Assembly (NCBI GenBank): GCA_910587945.1
Contig: CAJUNI010000002.1
Span: forward strand, 1-60,780
Origin: an uncultured Parvibacter sp.
GTDB taxonomy: Bacteria; Actinomycetota; Coriobacteriia; Coriobacteriales; Eggerthellaceae
Direction: 5' to 3'
DNA length: 60,780 bases
Under the pieces are notes generated by a model. That model worked only from the letters and a program-made list of their open reading frames with translations, searched no databases and had not been told where the DNA came from. The translations under genes and the position numbers were made by a program. Positions 57,993 through 60,780 of this stretch are shown here, in pieces. Position 1 is the first letter of the stretch. Each line of letters opens with the position of its first letter.

Positions 57993-57998
57993 GGCGTA

Positions 57999-58003
57999 TC
58001 CTT
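57999..58003 (-). promoter_or_regulatory. Ribosome binding site of the giant gene
   Basis: AAGGA followed by TACGCC and ATG, a spacing of 6 nt. This fixes the start at 57992. A small inverted repeat TCTCA-AC-TGAGA (58006-58017) lies immediately upstream and could partly mask the site in the mRNA. Confidence 0.75.
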
Positions 58004-58050
58004 AATCTCAGTTGAGAATAAAGCGTCAGACTGTTTGTACAAGTTCAATA

Positions 58051-58069
58051 ATTATAACGTTTTCGTTAT
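58051..58069 (-). promoter_or_regulatory. Candidate -10 box overlapping an inverted repeat
   Basis: A perfect TATAAT lies at 58051-58056 (minus strand), about 59 nt upstream of the start codon. It overlaps a 6-bp inverted repeat ATAACG-AAAA-CGTTAT (58054-58069), so the inverted repeat could be an operator. No convincing -35 box is present at 16-18 nt. Promoter and operator roles are inferred from sequence alone. Confidence 0.45.
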
Positions 58070-58429
58070 GTTATGAATACGATTTCCACTCAAGGATTTA
58101 GAAGTTTTGCCAGTTAAAGGGCCTTTTTGCACGTTGTCTCCACATTACGGTAAAAAAATTGATGCCATTTACGGCAATGATGAGCCGTTTACTTGGATAT
58201 CTGCAGGAAAACTACGGGAAAAGACGGTCTAAAAGCGGTCTTATCCTCGGGTTTTTCTGAGCTTTTCCCTCAGAGTTCAACAGCAGCAAAAGGGGAACGA
58301 ATGTTCTCATTATTCCTTTTGAACCGCCCCTTCTCTAGGAGCCCTATAAAGTACCGCAGATAGTCCTAATTATCCCTGTGCAATCTATAGTGTACTTATT
58401 TTAGGACACTTTTGAACACCGTTAGAGTG

Positions 58430-58590
58430 CGCCGGAGGTGAACCTTAAACGGTCACAAAAGCTACGTTATTCTGCCGCTCGAAGGGCGATCCAAGCGGGT
58501 CCGAGTGGTACACCCCGACATGTACGGGTCCTCGACAGGCGCGGGCGCCTCAGAGCATCCCCAGCGGTAGACCGCCTCGTAGGTTTCAGT
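58430..58590. ncRNA. Possible structured RNA (class unknown, strand uncertain)
   Basis: A GC-rich island in an AT-rich gap that can fold into a closed multi-branch shape. A closing stem TGCCGCT/AGCGGTA joins 58473-58479 with 58563-58569. A hairpin CGAG...GTACA/TGTAC...CTCG spans 58502-58534. A hairpin AGGCG-CGGG-CGCCT spans 58537-58550. An alternative pairing of ACCCCG with CGGGT competes with the second hairpin. It does not match tmRNA, SRP RNA, RNase P or the common riboswitches as I know them. It could be an independent small RNA or a leader. Confidence 0.35.
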
Positions 58591-58628
58591 CAAAAAAGAA
58601 AGGCTAGAGCTCTGTGAACTCTAGCCTT
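58591..58628 (-). terminator. Intrinsic terminator after the membrane-protein gene
   Basis: On the minus strand: perfect 10-bp stem AAGGCTAGAG / CTCTAGCCTT (58619-58628 with 58600-58609), a 9-nt loop, then a U-rich tail TCTTTTTT. It ends transcription about 66 nt past the stop codon at 58694 and isolates the giant gene from upstream read-through. Confidence 0.9.
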
Positions 58629-58693
58629 GATTATTCGCTTTATGTAAGGATGCTTCGACGCGCCCTGACGACGAAGACCAGTCTTCTTGTGAC

Positions 58694-59503
58694 CTACTTG
58701 CTTTGAGCATCCCCTTCGGCCGCGGTCGACTCCTCTGCCGCGCTCGGGTCAGCCTCTGTGGTCACCTGCTCAGCCTGGGCCTTGGCCTGGGCTTCTTTCG
58801 CCTGCTCCTTGGCAGCCTTCATTTTTTCGCGGTTGCTCAACCGGAAGCCACTGCCAAATAATCCACGCTTAACGGGTGCCTCTTCGGCCCCTTCTTTTTT
58901 GGACTGGGCCTCTTCCGCCTCTTGAGCCTCGCGGGCCTCAGCAGCGGCCTGCTGAGTTTTGGGATTGCGGCTTGCGTTCTTGCCTGAGCCCTTTTTGTGA
59001 GCCTGCTGCTGTCGCGCCGCTTGGGCAGCCGCACGCTTTTCCTTCTTCTCTTTTTCTTCCAGCTTCACCATTTCTTGCTGGTAACGCGTCCGTTCTTTGC
59101 GGATCTTTGAGAAGTCAATATAGAACGCAGCAATGATGCAGGCATAGGCGCCGACCAGGATAACCATACAGATGGCCGGATCAAGGATCTGTTGGCACAC
59201 AAAGGAAACGATGGTGCACAAAATGGCGCCGCCAATGAGCACCCACCACAGACGCTTGAGTTTCTTATAGCGCTCGGTCGTGGGGTTGTAGTACTTACGA
59301 TCAAGCTCACGCTGGCGCTCTTGAGCTTCTTTGCGCTTTTGCTTTTCGATAAGCTTCTTTTCCTTCGGCGATTTTGTTGCCGATGTAATGGTTACCGAAG
59401 AAGCTGCCTTAGTCTTAGGTTTTGCCGAAGCAGCACTTTTACGCGTAGCGCCACTGGGGCCATCGCCGGTATAGCGCTCATTCATCGGATTACGTTGCGT
59501 CAT
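58694..59503 (-). CDS. Two-helix membrane protein with charged coiled-coil-like tails (unknown function)
   Basis: 269 residues from ATG 59503, preceded by GAGGG at 5 nt spacing; a GTG eight codons further upstream has no good ribosome site. Residues about 84-105 (LWWVLIGGAILCTIVSFVC) and 109-131 (ICMVILVGAYACIIAAFYI) are two transmembrane helices with a very short turn. The N-terminal 80 residues are Lys/Arg/Ser/Thr rich and the C-terminal 140 residues are Lys/Glu/Ala/Gln rich with coiled-coil character, so both tails are probably cytoplasmic. A GLFGSGFRLSNREKMKAAK segment lies in the tail. There is no catalytic motif and I recognise no family. It lies 83 nt downstream of purC in the same direction and is followed by a strong terminator, so it may be co-transcribed with purC. 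A role in envelope biology is conceivable but not shown. Confidence 0.8.
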   Translation of the reverse strand: MTQRNPMNERYTGDGPSGATRKSAASAKPKTKAASSVTITSATKSPKEKKLIEKQKRKEAQERQRELDRKYYNPTTERYKKLKRLWWVLIGGAILCTIVSFVCQQILDPAICMVILVGAYACIIAAFYIDFSKIRKERTRYQQEMVKLEEKEKKEKRAAAQAARQQQAHKKGSGKNASRNPKTQQAAAEAREAQEAEEAQSKKEGAEEAPVKRGLFGSGFRLSNREKMKAAKEQAKEAQAKAQAEQVTTEADPSAAEESTAAEGDAQSK

Positions 59504-59586
59504 ACATACCCTCGTATCTCCAGCCACTGCCTATGGGTTCGAAAAATGCAGAGGCTACCCTACCATAACTTAATGCCTTCTACCCC

Positions 59587-60477
59587 TTAGGCCTCAAAGG
59601 GTTGGCCCGTGATAGTCTCATAGGCCTGAATGTATTTTTGGCTCGTCTTCTCAATGATGTCTTGGGGAAGCCGGGGCGGTTGACCCTGTTTGTCCCAGTG
59701 AGCCGTGAGCCAATCCCGTACAAACTGCTTGTCAAAGCTCGGTTGGTCTTTGCCCGGCTCATAGACATCCCCGGGCCAGAAGCGCGAGCTGTCGGGAGTG
59801 AGTACCTCATCAGCCAAAATGATGCGGCGCTCATGAGTCTCCGGGTCTTCAATGACCCCGAACTCAAACTTGGTGTCGGCAATGATAACGCCATGCTCGG
59901 CGGCATGATCTGCTGCCTTCTGATAGACCGCAATAGCCAGATCACGCAGGGCTTGAGCGTCGGCTTCACCAATAAGCTCGGCGCAGCGCTCGAAGCTGAT
60001 GTTTTCGTCATGGTCGCCAATTTCAGCCTTGGTGGAAGGGGTAAACAGCGGCTCCGGAAGTTGAGAAGAATTATCCAAACCCTCAGGCAACTCAATGCCG
60101 CAAACCGTACCCTCGGCGCGATATTCCTTGAGCCCGCTTCCGGCCAGATAGCCACGAACAATGCATTCCACCGGGAACATATCTGCTTTCTTGACCAGCA
60201 TAAACCGACCATCCAGCCAGTCTGCATAGGGCGCAAATTCTTCGGGCAGGTCAGCCACGTCCGTTGAAATCAGATGATTCTCAACGGTATCCCCCAACAG
60301 GTCAAACCAGAACTTTGAAAGCTGGGTTAACACTTTGCCCTTGTAGGGAATCTCATCTTCCAGAATATAGTCGAAAGCTGAAATACGATCCGTCGCCACC
60401 AGCAGGAGTTTATCCCCGAGGTCGTACAAATCGCGAACTTTTCCTTGTGCGTCAGGCGTGATATCCAACGTTGTCAC
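59587..60477 (-). CDS. purC: Phosphoribosylaminoimidazole-succinocarboxamide synthase (SAICAR synthase)
   Basis: Joins aspartate to CAIR with ATP to give SAICAR, a step of purine synthesis in the cytoplasm. The protein is 296 residues, full length for the longer class of SAICAR synthases. Both family signatures are intact: FPVECIVRGYLAGS at residues 101-114 and IIADTKFEFG at 198-207. The ATP-site start GKVRDLYDLGDKLLLVATDR is at 12-31 and LADEVLTPDSSRFW at 221-234. The start is taken at GTG 60477 because AGAAGGG lies 7 nt upstream and residue 1 then falls directly before the conserved KVRDLY start. An in-frame ATG at 60549 would add 24 unconserved residues. No other pur gene is visible, but the window ends soon after, so the operon cannot be judged. 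Confidence 0.95.
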   Translation of the reverse strand: MTTLDITPDAQGKVRDLYDLGDKLLLVATDRISAFDYILEDEIPYKGKVLTQLSKFWFDLLGDTVENHLISTDVADLPEEFAPYADWLDGRFMLVKKADMFPVECIVRGYLAGSGLKEYRAEGTVCGIELPEGLDNSSQLPEPLFTPSTKAEIGDHDENISFERCAELIGEADAQALRDLAIAVYQKAADHAAEHGVIIADTKFEFGVIEDPETHERRIILADEVLTPDSSRFWPGDVYEPGKDQPSFDKQFVRDWLTAHWDKQGQPPRLPQDIIEKTSQKYIQAYETITGQPFEA

Positions 60478-60484
60478 TGATTGA

Positions 60485-60491
60485 CCCTTCT
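60485..60491 (-). promoter_or_regulatory. Ribosome binding site deciding the purC start
   Basis: AGAAGGG is followed by TCAATCA and GTG (7-nt spacing). It supports the GTG at 60477 over the upstream ATG at 60549, which has no comparable site. Confidence 0.8.
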
Positions 60492-60525
60492 CTCTTCCCC
60501 AATAGGTACGCAAAGCATGTTGCCC

Positions 60526-60534
60526 ATTATGGCA
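60526..60534 (-). promoter_or_regulatory. Candidate extended -10 upstream of purC
   Basis: TGCCATAAT on the minus strand resembles an extended -10 box, about 50 nt before the GTG start. No good -35 box at the usual distance is visible, so this is tentative. Confidence 0.3.
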
Positions 60535-60576
60535 GAACTCCCCGGCCAAGGCAGGATTCCTTCTACAATAGCGCGA

Positions 60577-60643
60577 GGTTTGGCGTGGACGCGTCCCGAA
60601 AAGACGCTGGTACTATAAGGCGCAGGGGTTTGGCGTGGACGCG
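60577..60643. repeat. Two 17-bp direct repeats upstream of purC
   Basis: GGTTTGGCGTGGACGCG occurs at 60577-60593 and again at 60627-60643 (plus-strand wording), starts exactly 50 bp apart and otherwise in unrelated sequence. The placement between the upstream gene and the purC start suggests a pair of regulator sites. It does not look like the Bacillus PurR box I know. Confidence 0.6.
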
Positions 60644-60661
60644 CCCCAGCAACCGCAATCC

Positions 60662-60780
60662 TTAGCGGCGTGACTTTTTAGCCGGGGCTTTTGCTGCACT
60701 GCGCTTTGCATTCTGATTGCGCTTAGAGGTGGCCTTCTCTTGGCCGCGATTACGATCGCCATCAACCAAAGGAATATGAA
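60662..60780 (-). CDS. C-terminal tail of an upstream gene (partial)
   Basis: The last 38 residues of a protein whose start is beyond the right edge: HIPLVDGDRNRGQEKATSKR then a Lys/Arg/Ala-rich end finishing APAKKSRR, stop TAA at 60664-60662. Basic Ala-Lys tails of this kind occur on several nucleic-acid-binding proteins, but the fragment is too short to name. It lies 184 nt before purC in the same direction. Confidence 0.6.
   Translation of the reverse strand, partial: HIPLVDGDRNRGQEKATSKRNQNAKRSAAKAPAKKSRR

Larger units (their letters stand above)
57993..58590. other. Intergenic region upstream of the giant gene (no CDS seen)
   Basis: About 600 bases without a supported gene. From 57993 to about 58430 it is AT-rich compared with the genes. 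It holds the promoter-like and inverted-repeat sequences listed separately. Other small inverted repeats are TCTGAG/CTCAGA (58256-58261 with 58269-58274) and ACGGC/GCCGT (58171-58175 with 58184-58188). From about 58430 it becomes GC-rich and can fold. Short frames here lack a ribosome binding site and a recognisable product. Confidence 0.6.

Noticed and set aside
1..57992. The giant frame as an artefact of fused or misassembled genes
   Set aside because: Type-specific module order, steady frame through every junction and a proper signal peptide at the start argue for one real gene, though long reads would be the final test.
58500..58515. Resemblance of GAGTGGTACACCCCG to a T-box sequence (plus strand)
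   Set aside because: The match is loose, no specifier loop or downstream aminoacyl-tRNA synthetase gene exists on that strand, and the only clear terminator is on the minus strand.
59504..59527. GTG at 59527 as start of the membrane-protein gene
   Set aside because: No convincing ribosome site precedes it, whereas GAGGG sits 5 nt before the ATG at 59503.
60478..60549. Upstream ATG at 60549 as the purC start
   Set aside because: The added 24 residues are unconserved and the ribosome site AGAAGGG lies directly before the GTG at 60477.

Overview
The window is dominated by one gene. On the minus strand an open reading frame starts at an ATG at 57992 and runs to the left edge with no in-frame stop, giving at least 19,330 codons (about 2.1 MDa) of a secreted, repeat-built protein whose C-terminus lies outside the window. 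Only about 2.8 kb at the right is anything else. All genes are on the minus strand; in transcription order they are a truncated Lys/Arg-rich protein tail, purC (SAICAR synthase), a small two-helix membrane protein, a strong intrinsic terminator, a GC-rich hairpin-forming intergenic stretch, and the giant gene.

Organism: base composition looks to be in the mid-50s percent GC. The giant protein has a signal peptide, SdrD_B-like and PASTA-like repeats, and no sign of outer-membrane machinery. This suggests a Gram-positive bacterium, most likely Actinomycetota of the Coriobacteriia type (inference; no rRNA or other marker is present to confirm it).

Architecture of the giant protein, N to C (right to left): a long signal peptide (residues 1-79); an acidic Glu/Asp/Ala linker; a non-repetitive N-terminal region (to about residue 1,465); at least 11 copies of a 230-390-residue module I cannot name (1,465-4,900); a transition region (to about 5,780); five PASTA-like units (about 5,780-6,230); a long central part with Tyr/Asn/Trp-rich stretches, Cys/His clusters and DUF11-like beta-sandwich patterns (6,230-11,860); then 23 SdrD_B-like modules (11,863 to the edge), interrupted once by a DUF11-like unit and a helical, coiled-coil-like segment (about 12,720-13,000). 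From residue 13,039 the SdrD_B-like modules are ordered as a four-module super-repeat, here called C-D-A-B. It occurs five times, once with the D module missing. A Gly/Glu/Ser plus Pro-Asp-Asn linker is inserted inside one of the last modules.

Reading: the giant protein is best viewed as a very long cell-surface fibre or adhesin. PASTA units could bind peptidoglycan or act as spacers, SdrD_B-like modules form a possibly calcium-stiffened stalk, and the N-terminal modules would be the distal part. No sortase, secretion or anchoring gene is visible here. purC is a housekeeping neighbour. The 0.7-kb gap before the giant gene, with its own terminator, promoter-like sequence and inverted repeats, suggests the giant gene is a separate transcription unit.
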